Below are positions 1 through 9,354 of a DNA stretch of 64,000 nt, piece by piece. This DNA is from Aestuariispira ectoiniformans (GTDB taxonomy: Bacteria > Pseudomonadota > Alphaproteobacteria > UBA8366 > Aestuariispiraceae), in contig NZ_CP062788.1 of NCBI RefSeq assembly GCF_025136295.1, positions 248,001 through 312,000 on the forward strand. The letters run 5' to 3'. Each line of letters opens with the position of its first letter. Within the stretch, counting starts at the first letter, position 1. A program made the translations under genes and the position numbers. The notes under the pieces are model-generated. The model did not search any database and was not told the origin of the DNA. It was given only the letters and a program-made list of their open reading frames with translations.

Positions 1-174
1 CTGATCGGCACTTCCAATTTCTTTGAACTGGCCGTGGCGGTCGCAATCAGCCTCTTTGGCCTGCAATCGGGTGCCGCCCTGGCGACCGTCGTCGGCGTGC
101 TGGTGGAGGTACCGGTCATGTTGTCACTGGTTGCCCTGGCAAACCGCAGCAAACACATGTTTCCGGCCAACTGA
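1..174 (+). CDS. ACR3-family arsenite exporter, C-terminal fragment
   Basis: The frame is open from base 1 to a TGA at 172-174, giving the last 57 residues of a membrane protein. The motif [20 protein letters not shown] and the following [21 protein letters not shown] match what is known of the C-terminal helices of ACR3 (ArsB/Acr3) arsenite efflux permeases, which export As(III) across the inner membrane. The start lies outside the window, so arsenic operon partners such as arsR or arsC cannot be seen. The family call is from remembered motifs and is fairly secure for such a short piece. Confidence 0.85.
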   Translation: MIGTSNFFELAVAVAISLFGLQSGAALATVVGVLVEVPVMLSLVALANRSKHMFPAN

Positions 175-182
175 AGGCCTTA

Positions 183-2705
183 TCAGAAGGGATTGAGCAG
201 CCGGTCGATATAATCCAGTTCGACGGGCGGGCGTTCCGGTTCACCGGAACGGCGGCGTAATTCATCCTGAATCTGCCGGGCACGGTCCACGTCGCTTTGC
301 GTCGGTACTTTCTGGTCCCCGCGACCGGAACCACGGCTGCCGGGGTTGGGAACACGGCCAAAGGGATCGCGCCCATCGCCGGAGGAGACCCCCTGCACCG
401 GTTGCTGCATGGCGCCCTGACCCATGAATTTCTCGATGATCGCCTGCTGCATGGCGCGGGAGGCCTGCTGCATGCTGTCCAGGGCGCTGCCCTGGTTTTG
501 CACGGCGCGATGATTACGCCCCTGGGCAAGCGCCTGGGCCGCATCCTGCATGGACTGGTCCGCATCACCGAAAGAGCCGGGCACATCGCCCATCATGTCG
601 CCATAACGCTGGCTCAACTCCTTCAGGCGCTGACGCAGCTCATCCTGGCTCATTGAATCGGCCATTTCGCCGCTTTTTCCGTCTGCATTTTCACCACCTG
701 AAGACTGGCGCTGCCCCTCGCGGCCCATGGCACGCTCATGGGTCCGTTCCATCATATCCTGCTGCTCGCCCATCATATTCTGCAGATCGCGAAGCATCTT
801 CAGGGCCTCCTCGCCATCGCGGGGCATCTGCTGCTCCACGACCTGAAGGTTCTGCATCATCTGCTGCAACTGGGACAGCATCTGCTGGGCTTCCTCCATC
901 ATCCCCATACGCATGAGATCACGGATTTTCTGCATCATGTCCTGCAAGCTCTGGCCGGACATCATCTGCGACAACTGCCGTTCCTGTGCATTTTTGCCCT
1001 GCCCCTGCTGTTTTTGCGCCTGTTCCTCAAGCGCTTTCAGATATTCCGCCATGGCCTGTTCCATCTGGCGCATCAACGCATCCAGTTCCTGCTGGCTGGC
1101 GCCGCGCGCCATGGCTTCCATCAGCTTTTGCTGGATCGCCTGCAGTTCCTGCGCCGCCAGCGAAACCTCCCCGTCTTCCAGGCGCAACGCCGTATCCCAC
1201 AGGATTTTCATAACCGACGGCAACTCCGGGTCGACAGTGCGATACTGCAGCCGCCCCTTGGCCACCGACAGGGCCATGAAGATCAGCGGATTGCTGTCGT
1301 AGGCCTCCCGGTTCCAGGCAATATTGTGAAGGTTCCGGATCACCTCAAAGCGTGCGGCGGCCCCCTGAGCGGCCAGTTTCTGACGCTCCCGGATGATTGC
1401 GCGGGCCACCGGATGGGTGAAAACACGCTGTGGCAGGACAATGGCAATCGGCTTGCTTTGTGCCATCTGGCCGATGGCGTCTTCCGCCTCCAACCAGGCC
1501 ACAACCCGCAATCCCGCCCAGGGGTGGGGGGTCAGATCAATGAAATAACTGCTGTCCAGCTTGCTGCGCTGGCGGGCCGCGACCGGAATGGAGAAAGCAT
1601 CTTCCTTCCCCTTGCCCAGACCGTCCGCACCGGCCAGCCGGATATGCAGGGAAAGCTTTTCAACGCCATAGTCATCCTGCGCCAGATAGGGAACCAAAAG
1701 GCTGTGGCGCTGACTTTCCGTCGGATCGCCCTTGAAGGAGACTTCAGGCTTGTTATCGGGGATCAGGGCAAAGTCCCAGGTCGCGATTTCCGCGCCATCG
1801 ACCAGGACTTTATGCGCGCCGGTCTCGGTCAGGATCGTCTCCAGACCGAAATAGCCCGCCGTATCTTCCGTCATCGGCTGTTCCGTGCCGTCGGGTGAAA
1901 GCAGCACCGGCTGTTCGTCGGTATGATTGACGCGAATGGCGATCTTGCTGCCCACGGGGGCGGCAATGCGGCTCTGCTGGCGACGTGCCAGATCGGACAG
2001 TTGTGCCTCATCTTGCGTGCTGTCTTCCGTCCGCTGCGCCACAGCCGTTTTCCGACCGGCGCTATCCAATACGATCGGCGCCATACGGGTATATTCAGGC
2101 GGGCTGACCCAGGCGTCCACCGTCACCTGCGCCACTGCGCCTTGAGGCGCTGTCGCAGGGGATATCCCTGCAACGAGGCGATTGGACCAGTCCGGCCCGG
2201 CGGTTACCATGCCGATGATAAAAAGCGCCACAGCCACAAATCGCAGGGCATAGGGGTCCTCATGGGCAAGGATCGCCCTCGGCGGACCAAGCTTCAGGCG
2301 GCCCAGACTGCGCCGCAGGCGTTGCTGGTGCAGATACCATAATTCCGCCGCCTGGCCGTCCCGGCCCATATGGTTCAGATCATCTTCAAGACTGCGCAGT
2401 GGGCGATGTGCCAGATTATTGACCTGTTCCAGACGGCGCAGCAGATCCACGCGCCGAACCGCGCGCAACTGACGGACGCCCTGCCCGATGCCCAGCAACA
2501 GCACCACGGCAAGCACAACCAGCACACCCCAATGCAGCCAATAGGGCAGGCTGTCCATAACACCCAGCAGAAAAACGCCGACGGCCGCCAGCAGGATTGC
2601 CAGCGGCCGCCAAAAAGCCTTGGTCAGGATTTCCACAGTCAGCGTCAACCACACCCCGGCCAAGCGGGGCCAACCGATAATCCGGGTGGTCGACGCGTTC
2701 GTCAT
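183..2705 (-). CDS. TIGR02302-family (DUF4175) membrane protein
   Basis: An 840-residue protein. Two hydrophobic helices lie near residues 25-70 and another near 155-175, followed by a long soluble region. Residues about 540-740 are strongly enriched in Gln, Met and Glu with coiled-coil character, and the C-terminus is Gly/Arg-rich and low in complexity. This architecture matches the alphaproteobacterial TIGR02302/DUF4175 family, whose biochemical role is not established. Its ATG overlaps the lysA stop by 4 bases, so it is translated as the last gene of the argH-lptM-lysA operon. An inner-membrane anchor with a large periplasmic domain is inferred. The linkage to lysine synthesis is shared context, not proof of function. 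Confidence 0.85.
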   Translation of the reverse strand: MTNASTTRIIGWPRLAGVWLTLTVEILTKAFWRPLAILLAAVGVFLLGVMDSLPYWLHWGVLVVLAVVLLLGIGQGVRQLRAVRRVDLLRRLEQVNNLAHRPLRSLEDDLNHMGRDGQAAELWYLHQQRLRRSLGRLKLGPPRAILAHEDPYALRFVAVALFIIGMVTAGPDWSNRLVAGISPATAPQGAVAQVTVDAWVSPPEYTRMAPIVLDSAGRKTAVAQRTEDSTQDEAQLSDLARRQQSRIAAPVGSKIAIRVNHTDEQPVLLSPDGTEQPMTEDTAGYFGLETILTETGAHKVLVDGAEIATWDFALIPDNKPEVSFKGDPTESQRHSLLVPYLAQDDYGVEKLSLHIRLAGADGLGKGKEDAFSIPVAARQRSKLDSSYFIDLTPHPWAGLRVVAWLEAEDAIGQMAQSKPIAIVLPQRVFTHPVARAIIRERQKLAAQGAAARFEVIRNLHNIAWNREAYDSNPLIFMALSVAKGRLQYRTVDPELPSVMKILWDTALRLEDGEVSLAAQELQAIQQKLMEAMARGASQQELDALMRQMEQAMAEYLKALEEQAQKQQGQGKNAQERQLSQMMSGQSLQDMMQKIRDLMRMGMMEEAQQMLSQLQQMMQNLQVVEQQMPRDGEEALKMLRDLQNMMGEQQDMMERTHERAMGREGQRQSSGGENADGKSGEMADSMSQDELRQRLKELSQRYGDMMGDVPGSFGDADQSMQDAAQALAQGRNHRAVQNQGSALDSMQQASRAMQQAIIEKFMGQGAMQQPVQGVSSGDGRDPFGRVPNPGSRGSGRGDQKVPTQSDVDRARQIQDELRRRSGEPERPPVELDYIDRLLNPF

Positions 2706-4015
2706 GCAGCCACCCCATCCTTCTTTGCCTTGCCGGGATCATCTTCCAGCCATCCGGCCATGCGATCCAGACTTAACAGTTCCTCATAGGTCTGACGTGG
2801 CCGGACTACGGCATATTGGTCCCCGTTCACCAGAACCTCCGGCACCAGAAGCCGGGTGTTATAGGTGGAAGACATCACCGCGCCATAGGCACCGGCGGTC
2901 GCGAAGGCTACCAGTTCCCCGGCATCCAGGGGCGGCAGGTTGCGGTCACGGGCAAAGGTGTCACCGGTTTCGCAAATCGGGCCAACCACATCCGCCGGCG
3001 TATAAGGCGCACCGTCAGCCGGTTGGCTAACCGGTATGATTTCATGGTGACCGTCATACATCGCCGGACGCACCAGATCGTTCATCGCCGCATCCAGGAT
3101 CACAAAGCGGCGGCTTTCTCCATGCTTCTCAAAGATCACCTTGGAGACCAGCAGACCGGCATTCCCCACGATCAGACGACCGGGTTCCAGCATGACCGGC
3201 AGATCGAGATGGCCGAGGCATTCATGCACGACCTTTGCGTAATCAACCGGCAGGGGCAGTTCACCGCCTGCGGATTCGTAAGGCACGCCCAGGCCACCCC
3301 CCAGATCAAGGCGCTCGATCTCGATGCCCTGGTTTTTCAGGGTGCCAACCAGTTCCGCCATGCGGGTGAACGCCGCGCGGAACGGTTCCAGATCGGTCAA
3401 CTGGGACCCGATATGCATGGCAATCGACACCGGCTTGACCCCCGGCAGGGTGGCCGCCTTGGAATACACCTGCCCGGCAAAAACAAGGTCGATCCCGAAC
3501 TTGTTCTCTTTCTTGCCGGTGGAGATTTTGGCATGTGTCTTCGCATCCACATCCGGGTTCACCCGGATCGCCACCTGGGCTTCCTTGCCCAGACGGGTTG
3601 CAACTTCGGACAGCATCTCCAGTTCGGGAATGCTCTCCACATTGATCTCATGAATGCCCTGCTCTAACGCGAAGGCCAGTTCGTCAGCCGTCTTGCCGAC
3701 GCCGGAAAAGACGATTTTTTCCGGTGGCACACCGGCGGCCAGCGCGCGGCGCAATTCACCTTCGGAGACCACATCAGCCCCGGCACCCTGATCCGCCAAC
3801 GTCTTGATCACCGACAGATTGGAGTTTGCCTTCACGGCAAAACAGACCAGCGCATTCATGCCCAGATCGGCGAATGCATCCGCAAATACACGATAGTGAC
3901 GCACCAGGGTTGCGGTCGAATAAACATAGAACGGCGTGCCGACTTCTTTCGCCAGCGTCTCAAGCGAGACATCTTCGGCAAACAGGCTTCCGTCCTTGTA
4001 CTGAAAGTGATGCAT
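2702..4015 (-). CDS. lysA: Diaminopimelate decarboxylase
   Basis: A 437-residue PLP enzyme of the fold-III decarboxylase family that converts meso-diaminopimelate to L-lysine, the last step of lysine synthesis. Visible family motifs are the PLP-lysine region CFAVKANSN, the phosphate-binding segment LDLGGGLGVPYE, the EPGR motif and the active-site CETGDTFARDR. An in-frame ATG exists upstream at 4120, but the MHHFQYKDG start at 4015 gives the normal family length and clears the lptM gene. The stop overlaps the ATG of the TIGR02302 gene (TCAT at 2702-2705 on the plus strand). It sits 28 bases after lptM, as in many proteobacteria. Confidence 0.96.
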   Translation of the reverse strand: MHHFQYKDGSLFAEDVSLETLAKEVGTPFYVYSTATLVRHYRVFADAFADLGMNALVCFAVKANSNLSVIKTLADQGAGADVVSEGELRRALAAGVPPEKIVFSGVGKTADELAFALEQGIHEINVESIPELEMLSEVATRLGKEAQVAIRVNPDVDAKTHAKISTGKKENKFGIDLVFAGQVYSKAATLPGVKPVSIAMHIGSQLTDLEPFRAAFTRMAELVGTLKNQGIEIERLDLGGGLGVPYESAGGELPLPVDYAKVVHECLGHLDLPVMLEPGRLIVGNAGLLVSKVIFEKHGESRRFVILDAAMNDLVRPAMYDGHHEIIPVSQPADGAPYTPADVVGPICETGDTFARDRNLPPLDAGELVAFATAGAYGAVMSSTYNTRLLVPEVLVNGDQYAVVRPRQTYEELLSLDRMAGWLEDDPGKAKKDGVAA

Positions 4016-4043
4016 CTGGTTAAACTTCCTACTACTCGACCGG

Positions 4044-4181
4044 TTATTCCGGTGCCGGATACTGGCGCGGATACTGCGATTCATTGCCACTGGGCGGCTT
4101 GGGAGAACCCTTCTTGCCACAGGCAGCCAATGGTAACGACAACGCGATCACACTCAAAACTAGCACAAAAATCCTAATCAT
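4044..4181 (-). CDS. lptM: Small lipoprotein LptM (YifL-like)
   Basis: A 45-residue ORF too short for usual gene calling. It starts with ATG at 4181 and stops with TAA at 4044-4046. It has a hydrophobic signal segment and a lipobox [10 protein letters not shown], with Cys21 as the predicted lipidated residue, then a Pro/Ser/Tyr-rich tail. The CGKKG signature and position between argH and lysA match LptM (formerly YifL), which in Escherichia coli assists assembly of the LptD outer-membrane lipopolysaccharide translocon. Its start overlaps the argH stop by 4 bases, which supports translational coupling. Both the lipobox and the context are strong. Confidence 0.88.
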   Translation of the reverse strand: MIRIFVLVLSVIALSLPLAACGKKGSPKPPSGNESQYPRQYPAPE

Positions 4182-5560
4182 AAGTAACGATCCCTCGCTT
4201 CCCTGGCTGCCGCCCGGACATTATCCGGCGCCGTACCGCCAAAGCTGACCCGGCTTTTCACCGACGCGTCAACCGACAGGACAGAGTATACATCCTTGGT
4301 GATGCGCGGTTCCACCGTTTGCATATCACCCAAGGTCAATTCATCGAGACCGACACCATTCTTTTCCGCCAGCGCCACCAGCGAACCGGTAACATGATGG
4401 GCATCACGGAACGGCATATTCAGGACACGGACCAGCCAGTCCGCAAGGTCGGTCGCGGTCGGGAAACCGTTGACCAGGCCGTCGCGCATCGCCGTTTTGT
4501 TGGGTTCCATGTCTTCGACCATCCCCGCCATGGCCGCAACGGCCAGCGACAGATTGTCGGCGGCATCGAAGGTGACTTCCTTGTCTTCCTGCATGTCCTT
4601 GCCATAGGTCATCGGCAGGCCCTTCATCACCACCAGCAAGGCGTTGAGGGAACCGATGATCCGACCCGGCTTTGCCCGGATCAGTTCGGCGGCATCGGGG
4701 TTTTTCTTCTGCGGCATGATCGACGAACCGGTCGTGAAGGCGTCGGTCAGATGAACGAAATTGAACTGCTGGGAGGCCCAGATCACGATCTCTTCCGCCA
4801 GACGCGACAGGTGAACCGCCGCAATAGACGCCGTTGCCAGGAATTCCATGGCGAAGTCACGGGCGGCAACACTGTCCATGGAGTTGCGCGTCGGCGCGTC
4901 AAAGCCAAGGGAAGAGGCCGTCATATGACGGTCGATGGGGAAGGATGTCCCGGCCAGAGCCGCCGCACCCAGCGGGCATTCGTTCAGCCGTTTGCGGCAA
5001 TCCGCCAGACGGCCACGGTCCCGGCCAACCATTTCCACATAGGCCAGCAGATGATGGCCGAAGGTCACCGGCTGGGCCGCCTGCAGGTGGGTAAAGCCCG
5101 GCATGACCACGTCGGCATGCTTTTCCGCCTTGTCGATCAGCGCCTTATGCAGGGCGGCGAACTGGGTATCCAGACCGTCGATGGCGTCACGCAGCCACAG
5201 ACGGAAATCGGTCGCGACCTGGTCGTTACGGCTGCGGGCGGTGTGCAGACGCCCGGCGGAATCGCCGATCAACTCACGCAGGCGGGCCTCGACATTCATG
5301 TGAATGTCTTCAAGGGCCGCCTTGAATTCGAACTTGCCCGTCTCGATCTCGATCAGGACCTTGTCCAGGCCCTGCGATATTTCGTCGCCATCCTCCTTGG
5401 AAAGGATGCCGTGAGCGACCAACATGGCGCAATGCGCTTTGGAGCCTGCAATGTCCTGCGCAAATAGACGCTTGTCGAAGTCGATCGAAGCATTAATCTG
5501 CTCCATAATGGCGGAAGGTCCGGCGGCGAAACGGCCGCCCCACATTTCGTTTGCTGTCAT
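4178..5560 (-). CDS. argH: Argininosuccinate lyase
   Basis: A 460-residue member of the fumarase/aspartase superfamily that splits argininosuccinate into arginine and fumarate, the last step of arginine synthesis. The signature loop [20 protein letters not shown] is intact, as are [16 protein letters not shown] and the [10 protein letters not shown] start region. It heads a minus-strand operon with lptM, lysA and the TIGR02302 gene. Only 36 bases separate its start from the divergent tlpA-like gene, so the two promoters must overlap or lie inside neighbouring coding sequence. Confidence 0.97.
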   Translation of the reverse strand: MTANEMWGGRFAAGPSAIMEQINASIDFDKRLFAQDIAGSKAHCAMLVAHGILSKEDGDEISQGLDKVLIEIETGKFEFKAALEDIHMNVEARLRELIGDSAGRLHTARSRNDQVATDFRLWLRDAIDGLDTQFAALHKALIDKAEKHADVVMPGFTHLQAAQPVTFGHHLLAYVEMVGRDRGRLADCRKRLNECPLGAAALAGTSFPIDRHMTASSLGFDAPTRNSMDSVAARDFAMEFLATASIAAVHLSRLAEEIVIWASQQFNFVHLTDAFTTGSSIMPQKKNPDAAELIRAKPGRIIGSLNALLVVMKGLPMTYGKDMQEDKEVTFDAADNLSLAVAAMAGMVEDMEPNKTAMRDGLVNGFPTATDLADWLVRVLNMPFRDAHHVTGSLVALAEKNGVGLDELTLGDMQTVEPRITKDVYSVLSVDASVKSRVSFGGTAPDNVRAAAREARDRYL

Positions 5561-5596
5561 GAACTCAACCCGGTCGCTGAACTAATTGGAAATCCT

Positions 5597-6160
5597 ATGG
5601 GCACGATCTTGAAATCTTGTATTACCGCTGCCGTTTTAGCCGTCTTGACCCTGCTTGACTACCCCGTTCACGCAGAAGAATACCCGCCAACCGACGGCGC
5701 CATGCGTGGTTTCGTGCTCGTGAAGGAACGAACGGCAGCACCGGACGTTCCCTTTTTCGACGAAAAAGACGCCGTTCGTCACTTCAGCGACTTTGGTGAC
5801 AAGGTACTGCTGGTGAATTTCTGGGCCACCTGGTGCGCCCCTTGCGTGAAGGAAATGCCGGACCTGGACAAACTGCAGGCGGAGATGGGCAGCGACGATT
5901 TCGCCGTTGTCGCCATCAGCCAGGACCTGCAAGGCGTGACCAAGGCCAAACCCTTCCTGCGCGACAAACTGAAACTGGCAAATCTCGACCTTTTCATCGA
6001 TAAAAAGCTCAAGCTTGGCCGCACCTTTGGGAACCAGGGCCTGCCGACCACCTACCTTCTGGACCGCGACAAGCGGATTGTCGGGGCATATACCGGCCCT
6101 GCCGACTGGGCCTCCGCGGATGCCAAGGCACTTATTCAACACGTGATTGATGAAAAATGA
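5597..6160 (+). CDS. tlpA: TlpA-family thiol:disulfide oxidoreductase
   Basis: A 187-residue secreted thioredoxin-fold protein. Residues 1-26 form a signal peptide ending near VHAEE. The redox motif is WATWCAPC at about residues 75-82, followed by KEMPDLDKLQ and the cis-Pro region QGLPTTYLLDR typical of TlpA/ResA/CcmG proteins. Such proteins reduce periplasmic cysteine pairs during cytochrome c or oxidase maturation. The exact client here is not shown. It is divergent from argH, an arrangement recalled from other Alphaproteobacteria. Confidence 0.88.
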   Translation: MGTILKSCITAAVLAVLTLLDYPVHAEEYPPTDGAMRGFVLVKERTAAPDVPFFDEKDAVRHFSDFGDKVLLVNFWATWCAPCVKEMPDLDKLQAEMGSDDFAVVAISQDLQGVTKAKPFLRDKLKLANLDLFIDKKLKLGRTFGNQGLPTTYLLDRDKRIVGAYTGPADWASADAKALIQHVIDEK

Positions 6161-6194
6161 GCCCGGCACTTAATCCTTCTGTCTTCAAGGGTTT

Positions 6195-6217
6195 AGCCTT
6201 TCGTTAAGAAAAAGGCT
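6195..6217 (+). terminator. Possible weak hairpin after tlpA
   Basis: Arms AGCCTTT (6195-6201) and AAAGGCT (6211-6217) can pair around a 9-base loop, 34 bases after the tlpA stop. No good T-run follows, so this is at best a weak terminator or a processing hairpin. The rest of 6161-6370 shows nothing clear. Confidence 0.3.
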
Positions 6218-6370
6218 TTAGACCTGCAATGACCGCTGTTTTACTCTGTCGGGACGACGAGGTTTTGTCCTATGATAACCGGGTCAGACCGGCAGACAGG
6301 AATAGCGGCGCCCATAACATAAGACGTCGGGCGACATGCAAACGGAATGACGAGCGGGGGATAGCGCATA

Positions 6371-7405
6371 ATGACAGCAGTGAAGCCGATCCGGTTTACA
6401 GCCGCCGCCTGTGCGGCCGTCCTGCTGTTGATCGGCTTATCCACCGCACAGGCCGCAACCAGTACCCTGGAAAATGTGAAACGCGAAGGCATTCTGAAAT
6501 GCGGCGTCACACAGTCCGGGCCGGGGCTGGCTAGCCAGGACGAAATGGGGCAGTGGCGCGGTTTCTTTCCGGATTTCTGCCGGGTCGTCGCCGCCGCCGT
6601 CACGGGGGATGCCGGTGCCGTTGAATTCTATCATCTGGATGTCCTGTCCCGATTTACCGCACTTCTGGACGGGCAGGTCGATCTGGTGGTCGCCAACACG
6701 ACCTGGACCGCAAGCCGCGACGCGGGACTGGACATAGATTTTCCCGTCGTCCTTTACTACGACGGGGCAAGCTTCATGGCGGACCCGGTTCTTGGCGCAA
6801 CAAGCCTGAAGGATGTGGAACAGGCAACGGTCTGCGTCAACGACAACACGACGACCCTTGCCAGTCTCAAATCGCTGATTGCCGATGAAAAGCCGGGTTT
6901 CAAACCGCTACCGATGCGCTCGCTCAATGCACAGATTGATGCCTTTTCGGCACGCAAATGCGATCTGATGATGTATGACCGGATCGGGTTACAGACGAGA
7001 CGCCTCGATTTTCCATCCCCCCGACCGGTCCTGTTTCCGGAAATCCTGTCGAAAGAGCCGCTGGGACCGGTCATTCGCGATAACGACCCCGCATGGGCGG
7101 ACGCCGTCAGATGGTCCGTTTTCGCGGCAATCAATGCAGAGGAATTAAACCTCACCAGCCGTAATATCACCCACCATACTGGCCGGCATGCATCTGAAAT
7201 CGCCCGCTTCCTCGACAAAGACGGCCATCTGGCGCAGGCCCTCGACCTGCCCCGGAACTGGTCGTTCAACATCGTCAAACAGGTTGGCAACTACGGCGAA
7301 ATTTTTGCCCGGAACATCGGTGAGGCTTCCCCCTATGAAATCCCGCGCGGCCTGAATGCATCATGGCGGGACGGCGGTCTTCTCTATGCGCCACCGATGA
7401 AATGA
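6371..7405 (+). CDS. Amino-acid-type periplasmic binding protein (AapJ/BztA-like), orphan
   Basis: A 344-residue protein with an N-terminal signal peptide (cleavage after about AQAA, residue 29). The body resembles periplasmic solute-binding proteins of general L-amino-acid ABC systems: GILKCGVTQSGPGLASQDE, WRGFFPDFCRVVAAAV and the VVANTTWTASRD segment correspond to AapJ/BztA-type sequence. No permease or ATPase gene is nearby. Instead a histidine kinase starts 10 bases after the stop, so this protein more likely delivers a ligand signal to that kinase than feeds a transporter. The family is clear. The sensory role is inferred from context. Confidence 0.85.
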   Translation: MTAVKPIRFTAAACAAVLLLIGLSTAQAATSTLENVKREGILKCGVTQSGPGLASQDEMGQWRGFFPDFCRVVAAAVTGDAGAVEFYHLDVLSRFTALLDGQVDLVVANTTWTASRDAGLDIDFPVVLYYDGASFMADPVLGATSLKDVEQATVCVNDNTTTLASLKSLIADEKPGFKPLPMRSLNAQIDAFSARKCDLMMYDRIGLQTRRLDFPSPRPVLFPEILSKEPLGPVIRDNDPAWADAVRWSVFAAINAEELNLTSRNITHHTGRHASEIARFLDKDGHLAQALDLPRNWSFNIVKQVGNYGEIFARNIGEASPYEIPRGLNASWRDGGLLYAPPMK

Positions 7406-7415
7406 TGGGCCGCCA

Positions 7416-9350
7416 ATGAACCGTCTGGGCGTATCATTCAAAATCGGTGTCGGGATCGGCCTTATCGTCGCCATCACGCTGATTGCCGGTATCACGGCAC
7501 TCCTGACCCTGCAATCGCTGCAGAGCGGTTACCGTACAATCGCGGAAACCAATATCCCGCGCCTTGTTGAAAGCGGAAAGATGCTCGGCACCGTCAGGAC
7601 GCTGGAGGCCAAAGGTGTCGAGATGGCCGCCGCGCCCAGCAGCATAGACGTGACGCGCATCTATCACCAGGCCCAGGACTTTGCAGGCATCCTGATATCC
7701 GGCCTCGACCAGATGGACAGCTTGCAGGCCCAGTCGGCACAAAGGGCGGACAATGTCGATAAATCCTTTCCGAATATCCGCAAACAACTCGAATCATTGG
7801 ATGCGAACCTGAAACGGCTTCGGGCGGTTGTCGAGGCGCGGATCGAGGCACAAACGGCCTTTCATCTCTCCTTTCAGGAAATGCTGGACCGCCAGAGGAA
7901 AGACCAGGGCCTGTCGGCCCTTTGGCATCTCAGGCATGCCGTTGATCATTCCGCCCCGGGACAGGCATGGGTGAACCTGCAACATGACATCCTTTCCGCT
8001 TTCAGCGGCCTGCATCTCGTAAACAGCCTGCCGCGGCTTCGCGGCGTGGAACGGCGTATCGAAGATGCGCAGACCAAAGCCGACCAGCTTTACGCGACCC
8101 TGGATGATAACGAAAAGGCCGAATTCGCCTCCTTCAGGTCAAGCATTGCCCGCGAGGTTACCAGCCCGCACAATCCCCTGCAGCGTCGTCGGCGGTTACT
8201 GCAACTGACGAGCAACCAGGCTGGATTGCTGAGCGCCAATCGCCAGATAACAACCATTCTTGTTGCCGAAGTGACGGATGTCTTCGCCGGTGAGCACCAG
8301 CAGGTCCTGTCCGAAAACGACGCCTTCAAAAAGCTGGCGACCAGCCGCGCGGGCCTGATGGTCCTGCTTTCCGTTGCCTCCCTGATCTTTGCCTTCATCA
8401 TCGTCGGCTATCTGCATCAGTCGGTTCTGCGCCGCCTGAATGCCTTGAAGGAGCGCATGCTGGGTTCGCTTCACGAAACAACCGGCAAAGGTGGAGACGC
8501 CATCGTCGCCAAAGGTGACGAAATTGCCGAAATCGGCAGCGTCCTCGACCACTTCTACGACGAGATCAAACTGCGGGAGAACCGCCTGCGGCACGCCCGG
8601 GACGACGCGGAACAACTGGCCGTGCGTGCGGAAGCCGCCAACCGGGCCAAATCAACCTTCCTCGCCAACATGAGCCACGAATTGCGCACGCCCCTTAATG
8701 CGATCATCGGTTTTTCGGATATCATCAAGTCAGGCATGAAAAAGGGCTCCGAAGCGGAATATGCCAACGATATCCACCAGTCGGGCACTCATCTCCTCAA
8801 CCTGATTAACGGCATTCTCGAACTTTCCAAGATCGAGGCCGGGAAACACGAACTGGACCACGAGCCGGTCGATGTGAGCGCCATCACCGAACAGGTACAG
8901 CGCTTCTTCACCCTGCCAATCCGTGAAAAGGACCTGGCAATCTCGAGCCGGTTCGAAGGCGATTGCGTCATTCGCGCCGATGAGATGGCGGTGAAACAGA
9001 TTCTGGTGAACCTGATTTCCAATGCGGTGAAATTTACCGGATCGACCGGCCGCATTCAGGTCGTGGGCCAACGCGAAGAGCCCTATTATCGTATTCGGGT
9101 GATCGACACCGGGATAGGGATCGACAAATCGGAACTGGATAAAGTGGTCGAGCCATTCCACCAGGGCAAGGAACGATATGACGACGCAATCCCCGGAACA
9201 GGCCTCGGTCTGGCCATTGTCCGCAATCTTGTGGAACTGCACGGTGGCCGGCTGACGCTTGAAAGCAATAAGGGCGAAGGCACGACGGTAACGGTCCTGT
9301 TGCCGGTAGACGTCGACGCCCCGCCCCTGACTGCGGAACCTTCCCTGTAA
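7416..9350 (+). CDS. Membrane sensor histidine kinase
   Basis: A 644-residue kinase. A first membrane helix is at about 10-33 and a second at about 305-330, enclosing a helical periplasmic domain of roughly 270 residues. A HAMP-like stretch and coiled coil lead to the dimerisation/phosphoacceptor box SHELRTPLNAIIGFSDII with His421. The ATPase domain has NLISNAVKFT (N box), DTGIGID (G1) and GTGLGLAI (G2). There is no receiver domain and no adjacent response regulator, so its partner is encoded elsewhere. The gene follows the orphan binding protein by 10 bases, and the pair is probably cotranscribed and forms one signal-input unit. Confidence 0.9.
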   Translation: MNRLGVSFKIGVGIGLIVAITLIAGITALLTLQSLQSGYRTIAETNIPRLVESGKMLGTVRTLEAKGVEMAAAPSSIDVTRIYHQAQDFAGILISGLDQMDSLQAQSAQRADNVDKSFPNIRKQLESLDANLKRLRAVVEARIEAQTAFHLSFQEMLDRQRKDQGLSALWHLRHAVDHSAPGQAWVNLQHDILSAFSGLHLVNSLPRLRGVERRIEDAQTKADQLYATLDDNEKAEFASFRSSIAREVTSPHNPLQRRRRLLQLTSNQAGLLSANRQITTILVAEVTDVFAGEHQQVLSENDAFKKLATSRAGLMVLLSVASLIFAFIIVGYLHQSVLRRLNALKERMLGSLHETTGKGGDAIVAKGDEIAEIGSVLDHFYDEIKLRENRLRHARDDAEQLAVRAEAANRAKSTFLANMSHELRTPLNAIIGFSDIIKSGMKKGSEAEYANDIHQSGTHLLNLINGILELSKIEAGKHELDHEPVDVSAITEQVQRFFTLPIREKDLAISSRFEGDCVIRADEMAVKQILVNLISNAVKFTGSTGRIQVVGQREEPYYRIRVIDTGIGIDKSELDKVVEPFHQGKERYDDAIPGTGLGLAIVRNLVELHGGRLTLESNKGEGTTVTVLLPVDVDAPPLTAEPSL

Positions 9351-9354
9351 CCCG

